Part shown: positions 1-11,794 of the stretch, piece by piece
How positions within the stretch are numbered: the first letter of the stretch is position 1
Layout: each line of letters begins with the position of its first letter
DNA from: Magnolia sinica
Lineage: Eukaryota; Streptophyta; Magnoliopsida; Magnoliales; Magnoliaceae
Length of the DNA: 64,000 nucleotides
Reading direction: 5' to 3'
Assembly (NCBI RefSeq): GCF_029962835.1
Contig: NC_080579.1
Location: 82,291,959-82,355,958 of the forward strand
The notes under the pieces: generated by a model
Told to the model about the DNA's origin: nothing
Database searches by the model: none
Seen by the model: only the letters and a program-made list of their open reading frames with translations
Made by a program: the position numbers and the translations under genes

Positions 1-64
1 CCTTAGCACCAGCTGAAGATTTCATCACATTCTAATACCACAACCATTAGCCCATTCCCAAAAC

Positions 65-2950
65 ATGGCCTACCCACAATCAGTAATAACCATGCCAGTT
101 CTCATCTGCTTCCCAATGGCACTAGGGGCTGCAATGGAGCTAAGAGTCTTCGACATCATAGCTGAAGCCGGCCCAGGAGCGCATCTCTCCCCATCCGAGA
201 TGGTCGCCAAGATGCCCACTACCAATCCAAATGCTGCGGCCGCACTCGAGCGTATCCTCAGGATCCTTGTTACCAATTCGATCCTCACCGTCCAAGAACC
301 CAAGGATGGAGAGGGCCCACGGATGTATGGTCTGACGGACCAATCACGCTGCCTAGTATCCGGAGAGGATGGTGTGTCGTTGGCCCCATTGGTGCAGTTT
401 GGTCTACAGAAACCTAATCTAGATAGCTTCAACAACCTTGGGGCCGCAGTGCTTGAAGGTGGATCCACACCGTTCAAAAGGACACATGGGATGGAAGTGT
501 ATGAGTACGCTGAAACGGACCAAAAGTTCTGTGGGATCTTCCATGAGGCCATGAGAAATATTGATGTGACTTTTATGGCTGATGTGTTTCAAGTGTACAA
601 AGGTTTCAGTGAAGTGAAGGAGATGGTAGATGTCGGTGGGAGTTTTGGGTCGTGTATCAACCTCATCGTTTCTAAGTACCCACACATTCGGGCTGTGAAC
701 TTTGATCTACCTTATGTCATAGCTCGAGCCCCTCAGTATCCAGGTATGTCCTATTCTCCATGTGGGGCCCATGGTTTTGTGATCTATACTGTTGATATGA
801 TGGGTCCCATGGATTTATGATCGAAACTGTCCGCATGCATGATGGTTTTTTTTTTTTTTTTTCTTTTTCTTATGTTTAGAAATCAAAAGCTCAAAGATCT
901 TTTAAATTATTTGATCAGTCTCTTCAACACATTCAATCTTGAATTTTATTTTTTATTTTTTCAATTCTTAAGTTCTTTTTTGAGTCTTTTGAATATATTC
1001 AATCTTGAATTGAGTTGAAAGCGATTGAAACTGTGGCTCTAATGGGTTTTTGCCATAGTTCAAAAACTCAAAGGCTCAACTTGACTTGAAGTCTACTGAG
1101 TTGAGTCAAGTTGAGTAAATCTAGTGAGAATTTTTATTTATTTTTTTTTATTTTATTATTATTATTATTTTAATAGCTATTTTATGTACTTTTCAACAAT
1201 ATTTAATATTTTTAGGATTTTGTGTAGTTTCATCAACTTATTTACAGTGATTCAAGCTTTTTACTAGCTTTGTTGACTCTAGTGTTGTTTTCTTTCCTGG
1301 GTCTTTACTGAGTCATGATGAAATTGAGTTTTTTTTGGATTCTTAATTAAAACTGATGAGTTGAGTCAACTCGGACAAGTTGGGTTGATCTTTTTTAGAT
1401 AGTTTCTAAGTTTTGTTTGGTTGCACCAAATATCACAAAATTTCGTGACATTTCGTGATCAGACAGCCTAATTTTGTGCAAAAAATCATTAATATATTGT
1501 GCATCCAAATGCACCCTAAACTAGATGGGGGGTTCATGGGAAATATATACACTGGACTAAGCCATTCTATTGGTTGGATTGCCTGGCCTGCTGATGCAAG
1601 GAGGGATGTGATGAGGTTGATCACCGGTTAGCTTCCTTGAATCCATGAAGGAAAAAGTAGAAATAATTTCTAATAAATTGATTGATAATAAAAAATGAAA
1701 TTATAACCCTTCAAATAATAAGCTCAAACCTATGACAGAGTTTTAGACTCTAACTCTAACTCAAACACCCTAAAAATGTGACTTATTGTAAATAGTAAAC
1801 TTACTATTTATACACGGTCTCCATTCCTACTAGACATCATAGTTTCCGGCCAAAAAATGTTAAGTATCCAATTTGGCTAAATTATGCTAAATTATGTTAT
1901 TCTCATAACTTTTCTAAGCCCTTTTTTAGGCTGGGCACGACTCTTACTACTCAAAGGATCAAAATTTATACTCTAAATTAAAACTTACTATTTATAGTAA
2001 AAATGAAATTAAAGGGACTTTTGATTGTCGATCGATCAAAATCTCATAAATCCAGTGTGAGCAACCCGACATAGTGGGTTGGTTGGCTAAAGTAGCTTCT
2101 CCTACCCAAAATCATATATGATATGTCAAAAAACTCATCCCGGTTTGCGAGATACGACTGTTTTAAGGTTCTGATGATCTGGATCACTTCCGACTCTGAT
2201 TGGGCCTTACCTAATCCATCTTTGCCGTGAAAGTGTCTGTGACCCGCTTTACATCACCTGCTTTCCATTTGATCACTGTGATGCCCCATATCATAAGACT
2301 GGTCGAACAATGCTAATGTCCAATGAATGTGGGGTCCACTAAAATATGTGCAGGTGCATGCTTATTAAATTATAAGGGTAACGTTTCTCAGGTGTGGAGC
2401 ATGTCTCAGGAGATATGTTTGAATCGATACCATCCACAGAAGCCATTTTCATGAAGGTTAGTCTCATTTTATTTTTCTTTTCTTTTCTTTTCTTTCTTTC
2501 TTTTCTCACTAACCTTTCTAATGATAGAAATCATCCATCTATTTTGACCATCGGATGAGGGTCGAAATTTATTTTCCATTGTAGCCATCCATTCATGCAT
2601 TAAACCCAAAGATTAAAGCATGATCATGCATGCAGGCTATCCTTCACAACTGGGACAATGATCAATGCTTGAAGCTGCTGAGGAATTGTTGGAAGGCATT
2701 GCCCGACGGTGGGAAGGTGATAAATGTAGAATGTGTGATCCCACCCATACTAGGAACTGACCACGTGTCGCGCTTCACGACTGGTTTAGATCTACTTATG
2801 ATGGCCAGCTTTAATGGTGGTATGGAGCGAACGGCATCAGAGTATGGTGATCTAGCAAAGGCCGCGGGATTCGCAGAAACGAAGATTTTTCCGTTGACCA
2901 ATGGCAGAACCGTCATGGAATTCTGTAAGAGACTTTCGATCACAAGCTAA
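65..2950 (+). CDS. Class II plant O-methyltransferase (COMT-like), three exons
   Basis: Predicted exons are 65-743, 2392-2456 and 2636-2950 (GT..AG introns of 1648 and 179 bp; phases 1 and 0), giving 352 residues. It should transfer a methyl group from S-adenosylmethionine to a hydroxyl of a small phenolic or alkaloid; the substrate cannot be read here. The N-terminal half (about 1-130) is the dimerisation domain with the AGPGAHLSPSE motif; the C-terminal half is the Rossmann methyltransferase domain. Seen: VDVGGSFG at 188-195, NFDLP at 212-216, SGDMF at 232-236, FMK at 246-248, catalytic-type His252 in LHNW, and acidic partners Glu280 and Glu312 (GGMERT). Exon 2 alone supplies the SAM-binding DMF and FMK motifs, which supports the splicing. 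The start is the first ATG after an in-frame stop at 14-16; the protein lacks roughly 15-20 residues usual at the COMT N-terminus. The glycine loop normally reads VDVGGGTG, so GGSFG is unusual. Substrate-level naming is not justified. Confidence 0.88.
744..2391 (+). other. Intron 1 of the O-methyltransferase gene
   Basis: The donor reads CCAG|GTATGT and the acceptor TTTCTCAG|GTG. The intron is T-rich and long for this gene family. It contains a solo LTR (1592-2256) and, near 1413-1516, a small stretch whose ends are roughly inverted (TTTGGTTGCACC and its near complement), possibly a MITE. No coding similarity was seen in the rest. Confidence 0.8.
1592..2256 (-). mobile_element. Solo LTR of a Ty3/gypsy element in intron 1
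   Basis: A 665-bp block begins TGATGCAAGG and ends GCTTTACATCA, so on the minus strand it runs TGATGTAAAG...TTGCATCA. The same five bases, CCTGC, flank it at 1587-1591 and 2257-2261. Its minus strand aligns by eye with the 3' LTR at 61035-61490: both start TGATGTARAGCGGG and both contain TATAAATAGTAAG followed by the TTTTAGTTTGATTATAACTC-type segment. No internal retroelement sequence is present, so it is a solo LTR left by LTR-LTR recombination. Intact flanking exons suggest the gene tolerates it. Confidence 0.85.
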
Positions 2951-3225
2951 CGGACCACCATGGTGTTTGAAGTGGCTTAGGAGTCTCATACACATGCATG
3001 CGACCTGGCCTGGCATTTCTCCTCCTATGCAATATGATTTATGTAGCAGTCTTCTTCTTCTTTTTATTGTTGTTGTTGCTACGAGAAATAATCGAGTATT
3101 GTTTGTCTGTTGTTTTAAGTCGTTTCTTGCTTTTCCAACTTGTGGTAGCGAATTTAGGTCATTTTAGAATTTATTTACAGGGATAATTAGGGTTGTCTGC
3201 CTTTTGGTCGATATTAGGAATCTGC
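2951..3225 (+). other. 3' flank of the O-methyltransferase gene
   Basis: Probable 3' UTR and downstream sequence, T-rich, with no clear AATAAA signal. It stops at the target duplication of the antisense LINE. Confidence 0.5.
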
Positions 3226-3236
3226 CCTCTTTTAAG
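3226..3236. repeat. LINE target-site duplication, left copy
   Basis: CCTCTTTTAAG occurs here directly before the T-run that is the antisense poly(A) tail, and again at 9963-9973 directly after the LINE 5' end. Eleven identical bases fit target-primed reverse transcription. Confidence 0.85.
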
Positions 3237-3402
3237 GTTTTTTTTTTTTTTTTAAAGAAAAAAGAAAAAAAGAAAAAGGGAAGGAGGGTGTATATTAAAA
3301 AAACAAAAAAGATTTACAGGCACCAGGGTCTCCCGGGGACAAAAAGGGACCATGAGAGCCTCAACAACCCTGTACAGAAAACCTCATAAGAGAACCTAGC
3401 CC

Positions 3403-6400
3403 TTAGATCTCCCTTAACAAGCCTAGACCCATCTTATCTAGTCTGTAAAGACGCCTTACACTAAATGGAAGCTCTGAAATAGAAAGGTACGTCGATTGTA
3501 GTTGGGACGTTGCAGCTGCCTTAGCTAACTCATCAACAGGCCGTTGTTACCTTCTCTCAGAATAAGGAAAATCACAAAATTGCCCCTATTTCTCAAATTT
3601 CTGATCCTCGTCCACCAATATCTCCATTTCCATGCTGGGGAAGATTTTCCAATGAAAGCGTCCACCACACATTTAGAATCAGATTCCAGAATAATTCGAT
3701 TATAACCCCGGCTAACACAAATAAATATAGCATCGTAAAGGGCCCAGAGCTCCACTCTATTGTTTGTACCTATTCCATAACCAAAGGAGAAAACAAAGAG
3801 AAGGGAACCAGAGGAGTCCCTGCCAATCCCGCCTCCCCCAGATGGGCCAGGATTACTCATAGCGGCACCATTGACATTTACCTTTATCCATCCTTCTTGT
3901 GGTCTGGACCAATTCACAACCTAAAATGATTTTGCTTTAGGGGACTGATGCGAAATATTTAGACTCTAAAGAGCAATGAGGTCTGACCGGCTAAAGGACC
4001 TGGCTCCAGGGAGGTCACAACTGAGCCTTGCTAGCCACCATTTGATACGGTTGACAACATTATTCATGGTGGGACAAGCATTTTCATAACGAGCCGCATT
4101 CCTCGCCTTCCATATCTCCCAAAGGATTAGACAGGGAATGATACATTGGATTATGGATGGACTCCTACGTGGGCGTTGGATGTTCCACCAAGAAGCAAGT
4201 CTCTCCCAAATTGATTCCTAGTGGGGAAGATGGAAGTTGAAAATGCAGTTGAAGATCACCCACACTCTGTCTGCAAGGTGCCCACTGATAAAGAGGTGGT
4301 TAATGGATTCTAGATGGGGAATTGAAGGAGATTGATCGTGGCCACAATAGCAACATTTAGATGCAATACTGACACCTCTCCTCTAAATTCTATCATCTGT
4401 TGGGACCGCCCCTTGAGTTAATCTCCAAACGAACATTGAAATTTTAAGGGGAAGAAGAGGGTTCCGTATTTTGTTGGCCCACTCCATTACCTGGTTTCTT
4501 GATCTGCAAATGTTCCAGCCAAACTTAACCGTGAAGACACCCGTGCAGTCGTAAGGCCAGAACCACTCGTCCAGGGCTGTCGATGTGCAGAAACCTCCTG
4601 TGTTAATGTGTTGAATAACCTCCTCCGACAGAAGATTGGTGACGCGATTTGGAATTTGAGGACCATCATGATTGAGGACCTCCTTAACTCTAAAAGGAAG
4701 AATGTCCGTGGGGATCGAATGGTGGGTGAAGTTTGCCAGGGGGCCAAGGCCTGACCAATTACAGCTCTAAAAGTTCATCTCCCCTAGACCAACATACCAT
4801 TGAGAAACATTTTCAATCAACTTAGACATTTTAACAACCTGCTTCCATAACGGAGAAGTGCCATACTGATGGACGTACCCAGTTTCAATAGACCGCGGCA
4901 GGCCGTATTTTGAAATAACAAAATCATCCCAGGTGCTAGAGCTATTGCTGCATAGCAGCGTCCAAGCCAACTTGAGTCTCACAGCTTTAAGAACATCCTT
5001 GAGCTTGCGGATACCCGGACCACCCTCCTCTTTCGATAAAGCAATCCTGTTCCAGTTCAGCCAATGAAGTTTCTTTTTAGCATCCTGCTAGCCCCAGAAA
5101 AAATCTACCATTTTCACTTCAATTTTATCCAGAACCTGGGAAGGGATAGTTGCTACCGCCATCAAGTGAATCAGGATGCTACCGAGGATGTGATTGATGA
5201 GCATACATTTGTCGGCCTGCGACAGGTAGGGCGTAGACCAGCCCAGGATTTCAATCTTTGCTATCAATGGTTGGAAGAAAGAGCTTCTATTTTTACCTAT
5301 AATTAGGGGGATGCCGAGATAAATGAAGGGGGCTGACGAGCCACACATGCCGAGGATCCTTTCAATTTGTCTCGTTCTACAAGGAGGGAGAGAGGGAGCA
5401 TTGTAGAAACAGCTTTTTGAGAGGTTTATCTTTTGGCCTGAAACTAATTGGTAGGAGGAGAGGAATCTGGCCGTAGCCGTAATTAATGATCTACCACCGT
5501 TTAGGAAAAGCACCGTATCATTTGCATAAAGAAGATGTGTAACTTGTCTACATCCTTGCTTTAGTTTGAAAGGGGAATAAACACTACTAGTTACTAGATT
5601 TGAGAAACCTCTACCAAGGACTTCCACATCTAGGATGAAGAGGCTGGGGGATAGAGGGTTTCCCTGGCACAGTCCCCTGGAAGATTTGAAGAAACCAGCA
5701 CCTTCCCCGTTGATCAAGGCTATGAACCATATGTTATTCCAACATTTCTCCACCATACTTACCAACAATTACTGAAGCCGAAACGTCCCAGTACCCATTT
5801 TAGAAATTCCCATTCAATTCTATCATATGCCTTCTCCATGTCGAGTTTTAGGATAATGTTACCCCCTCGGTCTTTACAACTGATATCTCGGTATATCTCC
5901 TGACCCAAAGTGATACTCTCTATGATCGATCTGCCTTTAACGAAAGCCCCTTGTTCAAGCGAAATTAATTTGGGGAGAAGAATGGCAAGCCTAGTAGCAA
6001 TGACCTTAGCAAAGATTTTATAAACACGGTTGCATAAGCTTACTAGTCTAAAATCTGAGAATCTCTTTGGGGCTGCCACCTTTGGGATCATGCAAATCAC
6101 AGTAATGGTGAATGCTCGTGGGAAATTGCCCCCCTGAAACAAATGGGTGACAGCCCGGAAGATACCCAGCTACCAACGAAAAAAGCACCAAAGAGGTCGT
6201 CCGGGCCTGGGGCCCCGTCAATCAGGATGGCCATGACCATGTCCTTTACCTCTTCCATGGAGGAGAGGTGCATCAGGAAATCATTGTCCGCAGTTGTCAG
6301 TAAACTTGGAATATTTGCCAGAAGATGATCATCCTGCGTGTGATATTTTGAGTGGAAGAGCTTTGCGAAATACTCAACCACAGCTGACTTGATCTGGGCA

Positions 6401-7561
6401 GAATCTGACATGCTTGAACCTGAATCGAGCTGAACTTCAGTGATGATGGCCCGCCTGGATCTCTTAGTGGCTTGTAAGTGAAAATATTTGGTGTTTCGGT
6501 CCCCTTCCATCAACCAATTATTACGGGATTTTTGCTTTCAAAAAACCTCTTCCTCTAGTTCCATGTTCGCCAGATGAAGCGTAGCTTCCTAGAGAGAGGA
6601 CTGACTGATTTAGGTGGAGGCGAGCTGCGCCTGATTCTCCAAAAATGTTAAACTCTATTTGGCAGCCTTGAGATTCTAAAAAACATTCCCATATACATAT
6701 ATCTATTCCAGTCCTTTAATCTGCACTCTAGCTTCCTGATTTTCAGCAAGAGGTTAGTCATGGGATGATCAGATAGGTCCTCCAACCATGTGTCCTTTAC
6801 CACCTGGTTGTAGCCCTGACGGAGCATCCACATTCTTTAGAAACGGAATGGTCTGGCAATGGATGGGGAGCTTCTGGGAGACACCAGGAGTAAAGGAGAG
6901 TGATTGGAGTTTACCTGGGGTAAATGCTCAACATGAAATTGAGGAATACGAGAAACCCAGCCCCCGTTGCAAAAGACTATCAAGTCTAGCCCATACATCA
7001 GTGTTACCCACTTGATTGTTGCACCAAGTAAATCTGTTACCCGTGTACCTAGCATCCAGGAGAGAAGCGTTGTCCATTGCCACAACAAACTCAGTCAAAC
7101 TGCTGTGGTCGTAGTTTCTGCTTCCTCTTCTTTCAGAGATGGATAGGACTACGTTGAAATCACCGCCAATGGTCCACGGGCCCGAGATACTACTGGCCAA
7201 AGTGGATATTTCTGACCATAGATTTCTCCTCTGTAGCTTCGAACATTTGGGATAAACAATAGAAAGAAAAAAATTCGATTGGGAGTTGTTAACTTGGACA
7301 TAAAAAGAGATCATCTGAGAAGAGGATTGTAAAACTGAAACAGATGAGGAGCTGAAAAAGAACCAAAATTTACCCCCAACCTCTGCATTTGAGAAGGAGT
7401 AAAAGCCCAACTTTAAGCCAACTGAAACTCTCCTCCTCTCTCACCATAAGTTCCAGGATCGCCATCCACCGGGGTTTGTGGATACGAGTTAGCCTTCGCA
7501 CAGATCTTAAAGTCGCTGTGTTAGCCACGCCTCTAGCAATCCAAATGATAGTTTTATTCAT
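3403..7561 (-). pseudogene. LINE ORF2: endonuclease / reverse transcriptase / RNase H polyprotein (decayed)
   Basis: Starts at the ATG at 7561 and runs through several frameshifts to a stop at 3403-3405. Endonuclease (7561-6840): N-terminal ARGVANTATLR, then IGGDFNVVLS and DARYTGNRFTW motifs. Linker with EGDRNTKYFH (6510) and a degenerate APGPDD. RT (6142-5088): KLDMEKAYDRIEW (motif A), GLCQGNPLSP (motif B) and YANDTVLF (motif C, where YADD is expected, so one catalytic Asp is Asn). zf-RVT at about 4470-4090 with a CCYCGHDQSP cysteine/histidine cluster. RNase H (3917-3403): VNVNGAAMSNPGP, NRVELWAL and ESDSKCVVD; the first catalytic Asp is also Asn. In life this protein nicks target DNA and primes reverse transcription in the nucleus; this copy cannot. 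Confidence 0.88.
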
Positions 7562-9917
7562 CAATCACATTGCCGAAGTTGAACTCCCTTCTTTTTAGTC
7601 TTCTGAGTCTCCCATTCCATTCCACTACAACCCCAAAATTTCTTCCCTTTGATGTTTTTCTCCCTCCAGTTCCTGATATTTCTGTAGTAGGGGCTCTCCA
7701 TGATTCAGGCAAGATTCTGGTACCAAGCACCACATCCATCGAACTAGCAACCTATTTGGGCCGAGGGACTGTATCTTCCTCTGAAATCAGATCATCACTG
7801 TCTTCCTGTTCTTGGATAAGTCTTTGCTGTAGGTGATCATCACATGGAGAGAATTCTGTCGCCAGGGGAAGTTGGGTGATAGCACTTTGAGCTCCTGTTC
7901 GAGCAAAAAAAATTTTTCATGCTACTCGATTCCCTTGGATCAGGGGAAGGTCCATCGTGATGTTCTGTGGATCGATCACTGTATCAAAGACCAGTGTTTT
8001 CTAACTTGCCTTTGAGAACATGGTTGCAGGTTGTTGATTTTGATTTATCTCTTTGAAAGGTAACCTTCTCCTCCAGAGGTTTATGAGAGAGTTAACAACT
8101 GATCTAGACAGAAAAGGAGGGGGCTTGCTTACGCCAGTATCATCCCGGGTCTGAGGTGGTGTGCTCTGGTGATCCAAGGAGTGGTCAGCACCATGGATCA
8201 CAGCTATCTCAGCACTCATCCTTTGGTAGTTTGCGAGACCTTGTATTTCCTCCTCAATCATTGTAGATAAAGGGGCCCTGAGGAATCCGGATAGTCCAGC
8301 CTGAGAACAGAAATAACAAGGAGAATATCTAGATGGAATATATGTTGGGGGGGGGGGGGAGGGAATTAGGGTAGGATTGACTATTATTTCAGGGTGGGAC
8401 TGAGTTGCAGGGTCAGGGTGGAAGGTAGGGTGAAGGGTGGCGTCTGGCGCTACTGTAAGGGGTTGGGAGCATTGGACATGGGAGGGCAATGAGGTTTAAG
8501 TGGGAGCTGGATATATTGGGGGATTGGTAGGGGGTGGGCTGGCCATTGTAAAGTGTGCTCTAGGTTGGATTGCATTGTAGGGTCAGGGTGGGAGGTAGAG
8601 TGAAGGGTGGGGTCAGGCGCTGCTGCAAGGGGTTGAGGGCATTAGCCATGGATGGGCAAAGAGGTTTGAGTGGGAGCCGGAATTATTGGGGGAATGGTAG
8701 GGGGTTGGGCAGGTGATTGTAATGTGTGCTTAGGGCTGGATAGGGGGTTTTGGGTTGCGATGGTGGGGTGAATGTTCAGTTGGGAATTTTCACAAACAGG
8801 TGCTGGGTAAGGGTTGATGGTAGCTTCATTCTCCTTGAAAGTGGCATCAACCCACTCTCGGGTTGATCCAAAAACTCGGTCATTCTCCTTAGCCATGAGG
8901 GTCCTTCCTGCCATAATGCTGCAACCCTTCAATGAAACCCAGGATTGGGAAGGACTTACCATTAACAATGAGATTTCTAGCCTTTAATACGTCCGATCCG
9001 GAGTGGAGTTTGACCCGAACTCTAGTAAATCCTTGAAAAGTCCCGTTAACCGCAGCACTATCGATATCCACAATGTCGCCAAATGTCGAGGCTAAGCGTT
9101 TTATGGCATCTAGGTACCAAGAATGGGCCGGGATCCCCATCAGGCGAATCCAAATTCCTTGAGAAAGAGCAGACTCCTCCGGGGTCCATACACTAATGTC
9201 TGATAGCTCCATCTTATGGTGGAGCTCAAATTCATCTAAGAAAGTCGACATTTCCTCCCGCGATTGAAATTTTATGAGGACTTTATCAACTACTATCCTG
9301 CTGAAATCTGCCTTAGACGTAGAGAGCTTTGATGCGCAAAAGGAATCAATGAGATGCAAGATGGAGATCGACACATCTGCCACTTTCACAACCAAGGAAG
9401 AGGACAGGGAAGCACGAAGCCTCGTTGTCACTCTGGGATCCGCCGACACCAACTATTTGTCTCCCATCGATTGACTTCTAATCTGTGGATTTTCAGTGCC
9501 AAGAACGGTGGTTCGGCCAGGGGGCTGAGGGTGAGGAATCGCCATTTCTCGGTAGGTTCTCACCAGGGGGTGGGGGCGTGCTCTGTTGGCACCAAAGGAA
9601 TGGGATTAAAATGTGAGGATGAAGAAGCCCCTTTCTTCTGGATTTTAGTGTACGCAATGGAGACAACCCAATCATTGATCCTCCTACCATTAAGGCATCT
9701 GATCGCATTGGGGGCATCCTGCTCATAACAAAATCTGATGAATCCAAACCCCAGGGATCAGTTGGAGATCTTATCCATAGGGATGAAAGTTTCGGAGATC
9801 TTCCCATACCTCCTAAAAATTTGATGGAGGTCTTCAGCTGAGGTGTCGAAAGTTAGGTTTCCTGCAAAAATGGAGAGATTTGGGGGTGGAGGGGAACACG
9901 AGCTGACAGTCTGTCAT
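7554..9917 (-). pseudogene. LINE ORF1: RRM + DUF4283 nucleic-acid-binding protein (decayed)
   Basis: The start is the ATG at 9917-9915. An RRM is readable at about 9895-9640, with RNP2-like IFAGNL and RNP1-like GFGFIRF, broken by one stop between them and by a frameshift near the N-terminus. A DUF4283 region follows (9452-8889; key words GIWIRLMGIPAHSW and FGDIVDID). Then come a proline-rich region with an internal duplication and a basic C-terminus (LRRLKRREFNFGNVIDE, stop at 7556-7554). Known role of such ORF1 proteins: binding the LINE RNA in the RNP. The stop codon overlaps the ORF2 start in ATGAATAA. Confidence 0.8.
8404..8710 (-). repeat. Tandem duplication inside the Pro-rich tail of LINE ORF1
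   Basis: Two imperfect copies of a roughly 130-bp block (about 8404-8535 and 8580-8710) lie about 175 bp apart. Both contain GGGTGAAGGGTGG, a GGGCAANGAGGTTTRAGTGGGAGC segment and TTGGGGGAATGGTAGGGGG-like ends. They encode repeated Pro/Thr-rich peptide on the minus strand. A G-run lies just to the left at about 8347-8359. Confidence 0.75.
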
Positions 9918-9962
9918 GGCCGCTCAGTTTCCTCCATTCGCAACATTAAAAACATTCGTTGG

Positions 9963-9973
9963 CCTCTTTTAAG
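9963..9973. repeat. LINE target-site duplication, right copy
   Basis: CCTCTTTTAAG, identical to 3226-3236, immediately beyond the LINE 5' end. Confidence 0.85.
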
Positions 9974-11781
9974 TTATTTAAAGTAATGCACATGGCGTTT
10001 GAAAAGATGGAGAGAAAACCTCATAGCTGATTTCAACTAACCATGTTGGCAGATGGAAAAGCATTATTAAGCTCGAAAATAACCATTTTTCCCTTAAGGG
10101 CATTTGTTTTCATAAATTTACCCTATTGTTTGGAGACGGCATACGAGACAACATACCAAATAGTCTATGGAGCCCATCGTTATTTATACCATTGATCATT
10201 GTATGCTCATATTTAGGCTATGAGCCAAAAAATGAGATAGATCTGAATTGCAACTGGACTTTGTAAAGGATTAAGCGATGGACAATGTTAAAACCATAAA
10301 ATATATTTACCGAGTGTAGTTCACTTGAGCATTAGATCTACCTCATTTTCTGGGTCATACCCTAAAATATTGATATGAAAAAATAGATGGATAGTGTGGA
10401 TGTTTTGCAAACACCATGATGAGCCTTACATAACTCACTGCCTAAGGAACTGGAGTGCAATAGGTGTGACCTTGGCATCATCAACATAATACAACCCTAA
10501 TGGTGGAGCCCACCTTAATGCGTGTATTGTATATCCACACCATCTAACCTTTTAATAACGTCATACAAAACTGGATGAAGTGAAAGACAAATGTATGCTT
10601 GATCCAAAAATTTTATGGCCCACAAGAAAGTTTTAATGGTCAAACACTATTGTAATTTCTTGTGTTTAGGTCCATCTAAGATTTGGATCTGTTTAATTTT
10701 TTAGGCATGCCCCAAAATGATTAGAAAATTGGGATGGACGGTATGTATATACAATACATACATCAAAGTGGGCCCCAAGGTTAAGGCAACATAGTATACG
10801 GTAAGACCGGGGTTGCACATAATTTACTCCCTCCCATGGGGGAGGGTGACTTGGCTGCAACCATAGAACCAAAGACGTGGAGACCCGAGCATAGGGCCCA
10901 CCTTGATGTGTTCATCATATATCCACGTTGTCCATCTATTTTTACAGTTTATTTCAAGATATTGTCCCAAAAATGAGTCGGATACAAATTTCAGGTGTAC
11001 CACACCTCCAAAAGTAGTGGTCATTGAACACTCCCCATTAAAAACTTTCTAGTGTCCACCATAATTTTTATTGAATATCCAACCTATTGAGAAGGTCACA
11101 TTAACATGGATGAAAGGAGAAAAACAAATATTAGCTTAGATCAAAACTTTCTTGGCCCATAAAAGGTTTTTAATGGTCAATAACCATTATTTCTTGTGGT
11201 GTGGTCCACTTGAAATTTTGATTCTAGTTCAGTTTTAGCACCGTAGGTGACAATAAGCTGTAAAATCATATGAATAGCATGGATATACAATGCATACATT
11301 GAGGTGGGCGGTTAAGGTCTCACCCACACGGGGACGGGCGTAGATTGGGTACTACCCCCACTAGGATATAACTAGCGTAGACAGTCCTGACGGGGACTTT
11401 GTGTCCATTCATTTTGCAACTAGATTTAGGGAATGATCCTAAAAAGGAGGCAGATTGAAGGCCCGATGGACCACACCACAAGAAGCACCAAATATAATGA
11501 TGCCCACTGTTGAAACATTCCTAGGGCAAACAGTGATGTTTATTTGCCATCCAACCAGTTCATACGCTCACAAAGACCTAGATGAAGGGAAAACATAATA
11601 TCAACTTGATCCAAAACTTTTATGGCCCCCAAGAATTTTTATTTTTTTTAATCGTAGGCACTTAATCTCCACTATTTCCTATGGTGTGGTCCACTTGAGA
11701 TTTGGATCTGCCTAAGTTCTAGGTTAACAAATGAGCTGAAAATACAGATGGATGGTGTGGATATACAATCGGTACATTAAG
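9974..11781. repeat. Cluster of unclassified dispersed repeats (GTGGGCCC / GTGGATATACAA type)
   Basis: At least four degenerate copies of one family lie at about 10170-10435, 10503-10775, 10893-11316 and 11395-11794. A copy typically opens with GCCCACCTTGATG...TATATCCAC, has a middle with GGTCCACTTGAGATTTGGATC and ATGAGCTG, and closes with GGATGGTGTGGATATACAA...CATACATCAAGGTGGGC. Opening and closing words are inverted copies of each other, so the family has inverted ends like a foldback or MITE element. No coding capacity was seen. Related copies recur at 40.8-41.6, 52.0-54.0 and 61.5-62.6 kb. Confidence 0.7.
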
Positions 11782-11794
11782 GTAGGCCTCATGT

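Larger units (their letters stand above)
3237..9962 (-). mobile_element. Near full-length L1-type LINE, antisense to the O-methyltransferase
   Basis: A 6.7-kb non-LTR retrotransposon. Read on the minus strand it has a very short 5' leader (about 45 bp), ORF1 (RRM, DUF4283, Pro-rich tail), ORF2 (endonuclease, RT, zf-RVT, RNase H) and an A-rich tail (T/A run at 3238-3270). Target duplications of 11 bp flank it. This order with an RRM in ORF1 matches the plant L1 subclade described for the beet BNR family. Both ORFs carry stops and frameshifts, so this copy is dead, but it is not 5'-truncated, which is uncommon. Confidence 0.9.

Noticed and set aside
7570-7836. Plus-strand ORF opposite LINE ORF1
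   Set aside because: Shadow of the antisense LINE coding sequence.
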